14,209 bases of DNA, from positions 1-14,209 of the forward strand of contig CAZYLK010000166.1 of NCBI GenBank assembly GCA_964648365.1, read 5' to 3'. The notes below the pieces were generated by a model. It saw only the letters and a program-made list of their open reading frames with translations, made no database searches and was not told the origin of the DNA. The stretch's first letter is position 1. Every line of letters starts with the position of its first letter. Shown here in pieces: positions 1 to 6,991 of the stretch. A program made the translations under genes and the position numbers. Source of the stretch: SURF-32 sp964648365 (GTDB lineage: Bacteria; Planctomycetota; Phycisphaerae; UBA1845).

Positions 1-82
1 AAGGCCGTGCCACGTTTGAGCGTGCGCGCCAGGTCTGTCACGCGCCCGACATTTCAAGCCCGCCGATCACGCGAATCGCGCG

Positions 83-1993
83 TCAGCCGCGGGCGCCGCC
101 CCCCCAGTCTCGCCAGCAGAGGCTCAGCAGGGCGAACAGCAGGTCCGCGTGCTCGCCCCGGCGGGCGAGGTGGTCGTCCAGCACCCGGGCAGCCGCGGCC
201 GCGTCGATGCCATCGAAGCGCGAGAGCGCCGCCGGCGTGACCGTGTCCCGGTACATCGGCTGCAAGGGCCCGCGCACGTACTCGCCGAAGGGAACTTCAA
301 AACCCTTCTTGGGCCGATCGAGCACTTCGTCGGGCAGGATGCCGCGGTAGGCATCGACCAGCACGCGCTTGCGCTGGCCGCGATCGAGCTTCCAGGCGGC
401 TGGCACGCCAAACGCCGCGGCCGCGACCTGCGGATCGAGGAACGGCACCCTCGCCTCCAGCGAACAGGACATGCTGGCCAGATCAACCTTGTGCAACATG
501 TCCGACGGCAGGCCGTAGCGCGTGTCGAACGCGAGGATCGCCTGAAGCGGGTCGGATGCGAACGGCGCGGAGAGCTCGCCGGCAACACGCAGCAGTTCGT
601 CGTCGAACTGCGGGCCGCGGTGCCGATCAACAAGAACGGCCTCGGCCTCCGGCGCCATGATGCGCGACCAGGCGAGATGCCGAACGAACGGCGGCTGATC
701 GACGGCGCGAATCAGCTTGCGGAACTGCCTGACGCGATCGGCCGCGGCCGATGACTTCGATGCTCCCAGGCGCGTCGCGATCGGCTCGATCAGGCGGCGA
801 CGCAGCAGACGTGGAAGCCGGGCATACGCCGCGGCGCTGCCCTGAGCCGCGTAGCGGTAGTAGCCGCCGAAGAGTTCATCGCCGGCATCGCCGCTGAGCG
901 CAACGGTGACGTGCCGGCGGGCGAAACGCGAGACGAGCGTCGTCGGGATGATCGAGCTGTCGCCCACCGGCTCACCGAGGTGATCGAGAATGCCCGGCAC
1001 GGCGTCGATGATCTCCGCGGTTGTCACTTTGTGCTCGTGATGGTCGGTGGCGAACCGGTCCGCGACGAGTCGCGCGTAACCGCATTCGTCGTAGGCCTGC
1101 TGGTCCGCGTGACCGATCGCAAACGTCTTGAGCCGCCCCCCCACCACTTCGCTGAGATGGGCCACGACGATCGACGAATCCAGCCCGCCGGACAGAAACG
1201 CCCCGATCGGCACGTCGGAGATCTTGCGCGCGGTGACGGAAGCGCGGAGCGATTCGCGGATGCGCCGGGTCGCGTGGGCATAGGAAGTCGCGGACGCGCC
1301 GGCCGTTAGCGGGTTGACATATTCCGCCGGCTCGTTGCACCGCTGGGCATCGAAGCTGGCCGCGCAGCACGGCGGCAGGCGCCGCACGGCGGCATGGATC
1401 GAACGCGGCGCGGCGATGTATCCGTAACGCAGGTGCTGCGTGACCGCGTCTCCATCCACGGTCCGATCCCACTCGGGAAAACATCGAAGCGTGCGGATCT
1501 CGCTGGCGAAGCAGAACCCGCCGTCGAACGACGCCGTCACGAGCGGCTTGATGCCGAAGCGGTCGCGGGCCAGGAACCCCCTGCGCTGACTGCGATCGAA
1601 AAACGCGAGCGCGAACATCCCATTGAGCCGCGGGAGCGCGTCCACCCCCCAACGAATGCACGCATGGAGCAGGACTTCTGTATCCGAGTGACCCCGGAAG
1701 CTCGCCCCCCCCGACTTCAACTCCGTGCGAAGTTCGTCGCCATTGTAGATCTCGCCGTTGTACACCAGGACGTACCGGCCGGTCGGATCCTGCATCGGCT
1801 GGCGCCCGGCGGGCGACAGATCCTGCACCGCCAGCCGCACCGCCGCCAGCCCGATCGCAAATCCGTCCGCCGCGTCCTGCCACACCCCATGATCATCGGG
1901 GCCGCGGTGAGCCATCGCCCGGCAGGCAGCGTCCAACGCCGCCCGGTCGGTCGGCCGCCCGTCGTATCGGATGATGCCCGCGATGCCACACAT
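83..1993 (-). CDS. asnB: Asparagine synthase (glutamine-hydrolysing), class II AsnB family
   Basis: This enzyme makes asparagine from aspartate, ATP and glutamine in the cytoplasm; some family members act instead as amidotransferases in surface-polysaccharide clusters. Translation begins MCGIAGI, so Cys2 is the N-terminal glutaminase nucleophile after Met removal. The glutaminase domain (about 1-190) shows MAHRGPD (27-33), RLAVQDLSPAG, YNGEIYN (78-84) and GHSDTEV (101-107). The synthetase domain has the ATP-pyrophosphatase loop SGGLDSS (268-274) and SGDAGDELFGGY (367-378), followed by LEARVPFLD and KKGFEVPF near the C-terminus. At 636 aa it is full length. The usual GxKPLYY reads GIKPLVT, a small departure. 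No SD sequence precedes the ATG; the leader is a pyrimidine-rich tandem repeat. It stands alone, so amino-acid supply and exopolysaccharide roles cannot be separated from context. The family call is secure; the exact physiological role is not. Confidence 0.95.
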   Translation of the reverse strand: MCGIAGIIRYDGRPTDRAALDAACRAMAHRGPDDHGVWQDAADGFAIGLAAVRLAVQDLSPAGRQPMQDPTGRYVLVYNGEIYNGDELRTELKSGGASFRGHSDTEVLLHACIRWGVDALPRLNGMFALAFFDRSQRRGFLARDRFGIKPLVTASFDGGFCFASEIRTLRCFPEWDRTVDGDAVTQHLRYGYIAAPRSIHAAVRRLPPCCAASFDAQRCNEPAEYVNPLTAGASATSYAHATRRIRESLRASVTARKISDVPIGAFLSGGLDSSIVVAHLSEVVGGRLKTFAIGHADQQAYDECGYARLVADRFATDHHEHKVTTAEIIDAVPGILDHLGEPVGDSSIIPTTLVSRFARRHVTVALSGDAGDELFGGYYRYAAQGSAAAYARLPRLLRRRLIEPIATRLGASKSSAAADRVRQFRKLIRAVDQPPFVRHLAWSRIMAPEAEAVLVDRHRGPQFDDELLRVAGELSAPFASDPLQAILAFDTRYGLPSDMLHKVDLASMSCSLEARVPFLDPQVAAAAFGVPAAWKLDRGQRKRVLVDAYRGILPDEVLDRPKKGFEVPFGEYVRGPLQPMYRDTVTPAALSRFDGIDAAAAARVLDDHLARRGEHADLLFALLSLCWRDWGGGARG

Positions 1994-2306
1994 GACGGAG
2001 GGGGGAAGGGAGTCAGGGAGTGAGGGAGTGAGGGAGTAAGGGAAGACGGGGAAACATCAGGCCTCTCATGGCGACGCAACCTCGAACGAAGGTCCGACAC
2101 TCCACTCTACGACGGCTCCTGGCGCAAGTTCGTGCGGCCATATTCCATGCCGTGGCTGGCAGCCACACCCAGACTGGCCGTTGGAAATCGAGAAAGAGAA
2201 AACGGAGGAATACGGAAGCCGGGCAAGCGTGAACAGGAGGCACGATTCTCCGGCGCTTCTTCTCATACGCCCTCGTTCCCGCATTCCTTCCGCCCGTCCG
2301 GACGAT
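1994..2306. other. Intergenic region between asnB and the TPR lipoprotein gene
   Basis: No credible gene is seen in these 313 bases; the open frames crossing it are low-complexity and have no SD. It holds the asnB leader with an 8-bp tandem repeat and a 15-base odd palindrome at 2152-2166 (GTGGCTG-G-CAGCCAC). That palindrome resembles the other GC-rich dyads of this window. No clear promoter could be picked by eye. Confidence 0.6.
2008..2047. repeat. 8-bp tandem repeat in the asnB leader
   Basis: Four consecutive 8-base units read GGGAGTCA, GGGAGTGA, GGGAGTGA and GGGAGTAA (2008-2039), followed by a decayed unit GGGAAGAC. On the asnB sense strand the array is an ACTCCCTC-type pyrimidine tract ending about 14 bases before the ATG. 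Two units are identical and the others differ by one base. Confidence 0.85.
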
Positions 2307-3035
2307 TCACGGCGCGGGTGAGGCCATCGTCATGGGCGGCAGCGCCTGCCGCGCGATCAGATAGTCCGCCACCTGGCGATTCGACGGATCGAGCCGATAG
2401 GCTGTCTGGTAGTGCGCAATGGCGGCGGGATCGTTGCCGCGCCGCTCCAGGAAGTCGGCAAAGGCGACGTGCGCCGCCACGTTCCGCGGTTCCATCGCGA
2501 CCGCCTGGCGGAAGACGCGCAGGGCCGCGTCGTGGTCGCCGCGCTCCTCATACTCCTGAGCCAGCCACACCTGCTGCTCGGCGGAAGGTCCGACGTTGTC
2601 CGCGGACCACCGTGTCTGCGACAGCGCCGCCTCGTAAGCGCCCCGCAATTCCAAAGTGGTGTTCATGCCTTTCATGCCCGCCCGGTGGCCCGGTTGGGCG
2701 TGAACGACGCGATCGTAGTATCCCACCGCCCGGTCGATCTCGCGCAGCGCCGCTGCGGGGTGGCCGTCTTCAAACTGCCGCCGAGCCAGCGCCACGGAGC
2801 ACTCCGCCATGTCGAAAACGTTATCCACGCGGTTTGCCTGTTTCTGGTCGGCGTGCTCAAAATAGGTTCGGGCCAGCGCGAAGTGCGACTGCTGCATCGC
2901 GCTTTGCCCCTCGCGCCTCAACTGGTAATAGCTTGGTCCGCAACCGAGCGCCAGCAGAGCCGGCGCGCTCGCCAGAATCCACGTCAACGTGCGTGCCGGC
3001 CGGGCACGACGACCGGATCGTTTCGTCGTCAGCAT
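2307..3035 (-). CDS. TPR-repeat lipoprotein, function unknown
   Basis: This is a 242-aa exported protein. The chosen ATG at 3035 has an SD (GAGGTGA) six to seven bases upstream; the longer open frame to 3812 runs through the divergent neighbour and is not needed. The N-terminus has basic residues (KRSGRRARPAR), a hydrophobic stretch (about 18-30) and a lipobox LALGC with Cys32, so it is probably lipid-anchored. The rest is helical and repeat-like: TPR-type pairs are visible at about 43-76, 82-115, 153-182 and 187-216, including EERGDHDAALRVFRQAVAMEP and the following FLERRGNDPAAIAHYQ segment. TPR proteins are usually protein-protein scaffolds; no partner is evident here. It is divergent from the LigD-like gene with 47 bp between start codons, which must hold both promoters. 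Confidence 0.85.
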   Translation of the reverse strand: MLTTKRSGRRARPARTLTWILASAPALLALGCGPSYYQLRREGQSAMQQSHFALARTYFEHADQKQANRVDNVFDMAECSVALARRQFEDGHPAAALREIDRAVGYYDRVVHAQPGHRAGMKGMNTTLELRGAYEAALSQTRWSADNVGPSAEQQVWLAQEYEERGDHDAALRVFRQAVAMEPRNVAAHVAFADFLERRGNDPAAIAHYQTAYRLDPSNRQVADYLIARQALPPMTMASPAP

Positions 3036-3082
3036 CGTTTCACCTCGTCTTCGCCGCGTGCGGCAGGTACGATGATCTCTCG

Positions 3083-3592
3083 ATGGCGGGATCGTACCAG
3101 AATTCACCGGCCGCAACAGACGCCGCGCCAAAGCGCCGATTCGTCGTCCTCCACCACCAACTGTCGGAGGGCGAACATTGGGATCTGATGCTCGAATACG
3201 AGGGCGTCCTGCTGACGTGGCAACTGCCGTCGCCGCCTGCAAGTCGCGCCGCGCTGCCGATACCGGCGCGGCGGATTGCGGACCACCGCCTGGTGTACCT
3301 GGACTATCAAGGGCCCGTCGGCGGCGATCGCGGCAGCGTTGCTCGGTACGACACGGGCCCGCTCGTCGTTCTGTCGATGGCGGAGTCCGTCCTCCGGATC
3401 CGGCTGGAGGGGAAGCGTCTGTCCGGCGGGTTCGAACTGCGCAGGACAGCGGCCGACGACAGGTGGACGCTCGACGCCGACCGGGGCTCGCCCACGCCTG
3501 AACGGGATGCGCCGGCGCGTCACGGGCGCACTCCAACCGGGCACAACCGGCCGCGACCTGGGCCGGGCGACCGGTCCGATCCATCGCACTGA
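3083..3592 (+). CDS. Stand-alone LigD N-terminal (3'-phosphoesterase-like) domain protein
   Basis: This 169-aa protein matches the N-terminal phosphoesterase fold of the DNA repair protein LigD. Visible landmarks are RFVVLHH (19-25), HWDLMLEYEG (32-41), a DHRLVYLDYQGPV segment (67-79), GDRGSVARYD (81-90) and a final RLEGKRLSGGFELRR strand pair (about 107-121). LigD phosphoesterase trims 3'-phosphate or ribonucleotide ends using a His/Asp/Arg site around HYDFRLE. Here the aligned stretch is HWDLMLE, so H32 and D34 are kept but the Arg position is Met36. H68 aligns with the later conserved His. No ligase or polymerase domain is attached, and residues 131-169 are a low-complexity Pro/Arg/Asp tail. 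The start at 3083 is the first ATG that gives the domain; its SD is weak. Catalytic activity is uncertain. Confidence 0.8.
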   Translation: MAGSYQNSPAATDAAPKRRFVVLHHQLSEGEHWDLMLEYEGVLLTWQLPSPPASRAALPIPARRIADHRLVYLDYQGPVGGDRGSVARYDTGPLVVLSMAESVLRIRLEGKRLSGGFELRRTAADDRWTLDADRGSPTPERDAPARHGRTPTGHNRPRPGPGDRSDPSH

Positions 3593-3618
3593 GCGGACGG
3601 GCCTTGCGGGCGTCTGCA

Positions 3619-3819
3619 TCAACCGCGGGACTCGACGCACTGTCGCAGTGCCGCGATCTCTTTGCGCAGCTCCGTAAGCTCCAGGACAAGCGCCTCGGCG
3701 AGATGGAACCGCACGGCACGCTCTGCCATGTCGCTGCTCTCGGCCAGTCGGGCGCGAGCGAGCGCGAGACACTCGCTGGACGTCCCGGTTGCCGCGGTTT
3801 CGGGTGCTCCAAAGGTCAT
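3619..3819 (-). CDS. Small hypothetical protein, predicted helical
   Basis: Family not recognised. From ATG 3819 it gives 66 aa; an AAAGGG-like SD lies about eight bases upstream. Residues 17-62 form one long, charged, probably amphipathic helix (ALARARLAESSDMAERAVRF...LTELRKEIAALRQCVE) that could dimerise as a coiled coil. There is no signal peptide or membrane segment. The frame stays open to 3891 (90 aa), but the extra N-terminus is not helix-like and lacks an SD. It is convergent with the LigD-like gene, 26 bp away. It could be chance coding; heptad-like hydrophobic spacing and the SD favour a real gene. Confidence 0.5.
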   Translation of the reverse strand: MTFGAPETAATGTSSECLALARARLAESSDMAERAVRFHLAEALVLELTELRKEIAALRQCVESRG

Positions 3820-4165
3820 GGCGGACCCTTTCGAAAGAGGGGGCTGGATAGGTTGCATCAGAGTATACGCCCCCGATGCGAAAAACACCACGCCCGGCTT
3901 GAGCGGGCTGCGCGGGGTAAGCGAAGCGGCAGCCGCCGATCGCTTGTCCTCGACGCGGATGCGATCAGGAACCGAATCGACATGAAACGCCGCACGGCCG
4001 ACTCAAGCGTTGACACCGACAGAACCCACACAGATGACCCAATCTCCCGGCGTTCCGGCCGTGTCGCCGGCGCCTGGCGTGATTTTTGCGGACCGGGTCA
4101 ACCAAGGTCTCGCGCGGCATCCACACTGCCCCCGCCCCGTGGCAACGAGAGGGGGAGACGCTGCC
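3820..4165. other. Intergenic region with no supported gene
   Basis: These 346 bases separate the small helical protein from the lipoprotein gene. Open frames on both strands are Arg/Pro-rich shadows without SD. A consensus -35-like TTGACA is present at 4010-4015 on the plus strand, but no good -10 follows at 16-18 bp (GATGAC at best), so I do not call a promoter. A CTTTCGAAAG palindrome lies at 3828-3837, just upstream of the small minus-strand gene. Confidence 0.5.
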
Positions 4166-4492
4166 GTGTACAGAAAGCATAGCTGCCTATTGAAGCTGGC
4201 TTTGATGGTGGGCCTGATCGCCGCTGGGGGGTGTGCCGCGCCGCCATCCGCTTTGTCGTGGCGGTCGATGCCGAGCTATGCCGGATCCATTTTCGGGCCG
4301 GCCGGCCTGACGCCGGAATCGGAATGGCAGTCCCGTCGCCCGTGGCCGATCGCGGTCTCCCCTGAGTCACGCGAGTTCCGCCAGTACTCGGTTTACTTCC
4401 GCGATTCCCTGCGTCCGGACGGCCGCTGGAACGATGACGTCTACCGTCGGGTCGAGGACCACCGATACGGATTCTCGGACGTCCCGCGTTGA
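4166..4492 (+). CDS. Small putative lipoprotein, function unknown
   Basis: This 108-aa protein is read from GTG 4166, which is preceded by a purine-rich SD (GAGGGGGAG) at suitable spacing. It begins YRKHSCLLKLALMVGLIAAGGC: basic start, hydrophobic core (about 9-20) and a lipobox-like GGC with Cys23. Position -3 is Ala rather than Leu, so lipidation is likely but not certain. The mature part is Trp/Tyr/Arg-rich (WQSRRPWPIAV, FRQYSVYFRDS, DDVYRRVEDHRYGF) with no recognised domain. The longer open frame from 4010 has no signal-like start. It is followed by the HU gene 218 bp downstream, which has its own candidate promoter. Confidence 0.7.
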   Translation: MYRKHSCLLKLALMVGLIAAGGCAAPPSALSWRSMPSYAGSIFGPAGLTPESEWQSRRPWPIAVSPESREFRQYSVYFRDSLRPDGRWNDDVYRRVEDHRYGFSDVPR

Positions 4493-4538
4493 GCCGACCC
4501 ACCTGCCCCCTGCCCTCGACGAGGAAAACACAACCGAC

Positions 4539-4567
4539 TTGCGGCAGGCAACTCGTTGCATTAGGAT
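4539..4567 (+). promoter_or_regulatory. Candidate sigma70 promoter for the HU-family gene
   Basis: TTGCGG (4539-4544) and TAGGAT (4562-4567) are separated by exactly 17 bp in an unusually AT-rich patch of this GC-rich region. Match to consensus is partial (3/6 and 4/6). Transcription would start near 4575, leaving a leader of about 135 bases before the HU start. Confidence 0.3.
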
Positions 4568-4710
4568 AACTTATGGAATACGAAACAGACTGCCCGCGCC
4601 GGCCGGCACGGCGGTTTTGTGTCTCGACCGGTCGATCAGTCGGCAGGGTAGCTACCCCAATCGGCTGGGACGACGTTTGCCCGACAGACCCAGCAGTTCG
4701 AGGAATTCGG

Positions 4711-5112
4711 ATGGCCACCGTCACGAAGAAAGAGCTGATCGATCGAATCGCGGAGCAGGTCGGATGCAAGCGCGTCGTCGCCAAGAAGACGATTCAGTTG
4801 TTCCTGGACCACATCATCGACGAACTCGGCCGCGGCAATCGAATCGAGTTTCGTGACTTCGGCGTGTTCGAGACGCGGCTTCGCGCCGCCCGCACCGCAC
4901 AGAATCCCAAGACGATGGAAAAGGTGCCGGTCCCGCCGCGGCGTACGGTGAAGTTCAAGGTCGGCCGCATGATGAAGGCCAAGATGGATGAGACGGGCGT
5001 CATCGTCGACGAAGCGACGGGCCTGCCGCTTGAGTCATCGGTCTCCGGGAACAACAACCCCCCCGCCGGCGCCGGCCTGGGTCGCACCCGACGCGATCTG
5101 ACGCCGCGCTGA
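4711..5112 (+). CDS. HU/IHF-family DNA-binding protein with C-terminal extension
   Basis: This histone-like protein binds and bends DNA as a dimer in the nucleoid. ATG 4711 is preceded by GAGGA at good spacing. The N-terminal dimerisation helices (MATVTKKELIDRIAEQVGCK onward, 1-41) lead to IEFRDFGVFETRLRAARTAQNP (45-66). The beta arm carries the intercalating Pro in QNPKT (64-68), and the core ends PRRTVKFKVGRMMKAKM (77-92). Typical HU is about 90-95 aa; here 133 aa, with roughly 38 extra residues that are Gly/Asn/Pro-rich and end RTRRDLTPR, a basic tip that could add DNA contacts. HU versus IHF subtype cannot be decided. It is monocistronic by appearance and convergent with rplI. Confidence 0.93.
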   Translation: MATVTKKELIDRIAEQVGCKRVVAKKTIQLFLDHIIDELGRGNRIEFRDFGVFETRLRAARTAQNPKTMEKVPVPPRRTVKFKVGRMMKAKMDETGVIVDEATGLPLESSVSGNNNPPAGAGLGRTRRDLTPR

Positions 5113-5153
5113 GTTCGTGCAGCGCCGCGCCGACGGTCGGGTCGCCCGTTCGC

Positions 5154-5169
5154 CCGGCTGGCAAGCCGG
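5154..5169. repeat. GC-rich palindrome between the convergent HU and rplI genes
   Basis: CCGGCT-GGCA-AGCCGG forms a 6-bp stem with a 4-base loop, followed by a partly related GAGCCGGCCGCG. It sits in the 158-bp gap between two convergent stop codons, so it may help transcription stop in both directions, but no T-tract follows. Its CCGGCt/aGCCGG form resembles the dyads near glmU. Confidence 0.5.
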
Positions 5170-5270
5170 TCTTGAGCCGGCCGCGCGTCGCACGCCAGAT
5201 TGAGCCGTCCGGCCTCGTCCGATGCAGCCTGCGTCGCCTGGGCCGGCCCCCCCCCAAACCGAAGGCCACG

Positions 5271-5780
5271 TCAGTTCGCCGATTCTGATTCGTCCGACGC
5301 GCTCTCTTCGCCTTCCTCGGCGGATTCCTTGCCGGTCTTCTCGCGTACGACCCAGACCTTGACTTCCGCCGAGATGTCGTCGAGCAGCTTGACCGTCACG
5401 CTGACCGTATCGAGGTGGCGAATCGACTCCGCGAGCAGCACCTGCTCCGGCCGAACCTCGTGGCCTTCTGCGTTGAGTGCTTCGGCAATCTCTCGCCGGC
5501 CGACGGAGCCGTACAGCACGCCGTCTTCGTTCGCCGCCGCTGCGATCGTGACTTCCACCTGGGCGAGTTTCTCCGCCTTGGAACGCAGCGAGGCGATCAT
5601 CTGCCGCCGGCGCTCCTCCGCCTTCGCCCGCTCCTCGGCCAGGGCGCGCATGTTGGAGTCCGTCGGTTCGGTCGCAAGGTTGTTCGGCACCAGGTAGTTG
5701 CGGGCGTAGCCGCGACTGACGTTGACAACGTCTCCGACGATGCCGAGATGACTGATATCCTTCTTGAGCAGCACTTTCAT
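5271..5780 (-). CDS. rplI: 50S ribosomal protein L9
   Basis: L9 binds 23S rRNA near the L1 stalk and helps keep the reading frame. The protein starts MKVLLKKDISHLGIVGDVVN, with the L9 N-domain signature continuing as VSRGYARNYLVPNNLA (22-37). A long connecting helix (about 42-75, Ala/Glu/Arg-rich) and the C-domain (VTIAAAANEDGVLYGSVG... RHLDTVSVTVKLLDDISAEVKVWVV) follow. At 169 aa it exceeds the usual 148-150 because of an acidic, Ser/Glu-rich tail (about 150-169). The start at 5780 has an AAGGATA SD. It is the last gene of the minus-strand housekeeping block, 115 bp after ssb, a gap too short to contain rpsR. Confidence 0.97.
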   Translation of the reverse strand: MKVLLKKDISHLGIVGDVVNVSRGYARNYLVPNNLATEPTDSNMRALAEERAKAEERRRQMIASLRSKAEKLAQVEVTIAAAANEDGVLYGSVGRREIAEALNAEGHEVRPEQVLLAESIRHLDTVSVTVKLLDDISAEVKVWVVREKTGKESAEEGEESASDESESAN

Positions 5781-5895
5781 ATCGATGTATCCTTTTCACG
5801 CGGCGCCGCGAAGGCCGCCGCTGAACCGCCGGTGAAGCCCGGGCCCCGTCGGCAGTCAGACGCTTGAGTACAATCCCCGGCAGAGTTGAGCAGCC

Positions 5896-6405
5896 TCAGA
5901 ACGGCACGTCCGCATCACTGGGCGGCGGCGGTCCGGAGTCATCGCCATAGTCCGGCGCGCTGTGGCTCGACGAGCCGTAACCGGCGTTGGCGGCGGGCGC
6001 CGCGGCAGCCCGGCCCGCACCCGCGGATGCGGGCACGCCGTAGTCGCCGGCATCGGCCGGACGACCGCCGCCGCCCTGGCCGCCGACGAACTGAAAGTTG
6101 TCGACCATCACGCGGTGACGACTGCGCTTCTGACCCTCCGGCGTCGTCCACTGGTCGTAGCGAAGCCGCCCCTCGATCAGCGCCTGCCGGCCCTTGGCCA
6201 TGTATTGCTGGAAGATCTCGGCCCCGCGTCCGAAGATCGAGGCGTCGACGAAACAGACCTCCTCGCGCTTGTTGCCATCCCGATCGCGCCACGAGTGATT
6301 CACCGCCAATCCAAACTCGCAGACGTTGACCCCGGAGGGCGTCTGGTTGAGTTGCGGATCGCGCGTCAAGTTCCCAAGAAGGATGACTTTGTTGTAGTTC
6401 GCCAT
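5896..6405 (-). CDS. ssb: Single-stranded DNA-binding protein
   Basis: SSB coats single-stranded DNA during replication and repair. The OB-fold (about 1-108) begins MANYNKVILLGNLTRDPQ and shows FGLAVNHSWRD, EEVCFVDASIFGR, YMAKGRQALIEGRLRYDQW and MVDNFQFVG. A flexible Gly/Ala/Pro/Ser-rich linker (109-160) leads to the acidic tip DADVPF, which is the partner-docking peptide of bacterial SSB. The length of 169 aa is normal. ATG 6405 follows a GAGAGGA SD. It lies 32 bp behind rpsF in the usual rpsF-ssb arrangement and is probably co-transcribed with it. Confidence 0.97.
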   Translation of the reverse strand: MANYNKVILLGNLTRDPQLNQTPSGVNVCEFGLAVNHSWRDRDGNKREEVCFVDASIFGRGAEIFQQYMAKGRQALIEGRLRYDQWTTPEGQKRSRHRVMVDNFQFVGGQGGGGRPADAGDYGVPASAGAGRAAAAPAANAGYGSSSHSAPDYGDDSGPPPPSDADVPF

Positions 6406-6437
6406 CGTCTCGTCCTCTCTGCCGGGTGATACTTCCG

Positions 6438-6890
6438 CTAGCCGCGATCGCGGCCGTAACCGGAATCGGCGCCGACCGGCTCCCGATCCTCCGCGTCATC
6501 GGCGTCCGGGCGGCTTCCCGCCTCCGCCATCCGCGCCTCCTCCTCGGCCACGCGCCGAGCGGTTTCTTCCGCGGCGGCCCGCGACTGGGCGAAGTCCTCT
6601 TCGGTCAGGTAGTCCGCCCGCAGAACCAGCAGCCGGAGAATGTTCTCCGACAGGCGGGCGTCACGCTCCATGCCGGCGATGCTCTCGCCCGGCGCCCGGA
6701 AGTGCGCCAGGACGTAGACCCCGCGCTTGCGGCCCTTGATGCGATAGGCCAGACGCCGATCATCCCACTTTCGGGCGACGACTTCGGTCGCCGACGCCCG
6801 CTGCATGATGCGATTCAACTCAGCGTCCACGTTGGAATACTTCGCCGCGAACGTCGGGTCGAAGATGAACATGGCTTCATATTGGTTCAA
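6438..6890 (-). CDS. rpsF: 30S ribosomal protein S6
   Basis: S6 sits on the 30S platform, normally as a partner of S18. The core reads NQYEAMFIFDP at the N-terminus, then ELNRIMQRASATEVVARKWDDRRLAYRIKGRKRGVYVLAHFRAP in two adjacent segments and ends DYLTEEDF at about 99. A charged tail of about 50 residues (Ala/Glu/Asp-rich, ending GYGRDRG) follows; E. coli S6 also has an acidic tail. Start choice: GGAGGT (6896-6901) lies only two bases before a GTG at 6893 but five before a TTG at 6890. Starting at TTG gives MNQYEAMFIF, which lines up with the family's MRxYEIVFMV. I prefer TTG; GTG would add one residue. Confidence 0.93.
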   Translation of the reverse strand: MNQYEAMFIFDPTFAAKYSNVDAELNRIMQRASATEVVARKWDDRRLAYRIKGRKRGVYVLAHFRAPGESIAGMERDARLSENILRLLVLRADYLTEEDFAQSRAAAEETARRVAEEEARMAEAGSRPDADDAEDREPVGADSGYGRDRG

Positions 6891-6991
6891 CACACACCTC
6901 CGATGATCTCCGGCCGCTACTTCACCCGCATCTGCGCGGCGTCGAGGACCGGGATCCGCAAATCACTGGTTCGCCACGCTCCGGCCGCGCG

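Noticed and set aside
2132..3082. Long 5' extension of the LigD-like frame
   Set aside because: It is antisense to the TPR lipoprotein gene and has no domain or SD; the domain begins only after 3083.
4010..4038. Consensus TTGACA as a promoter for the lipoprotein gene
   Set aside because: No acceptable -10 element is found at 16-18 bp spacing.
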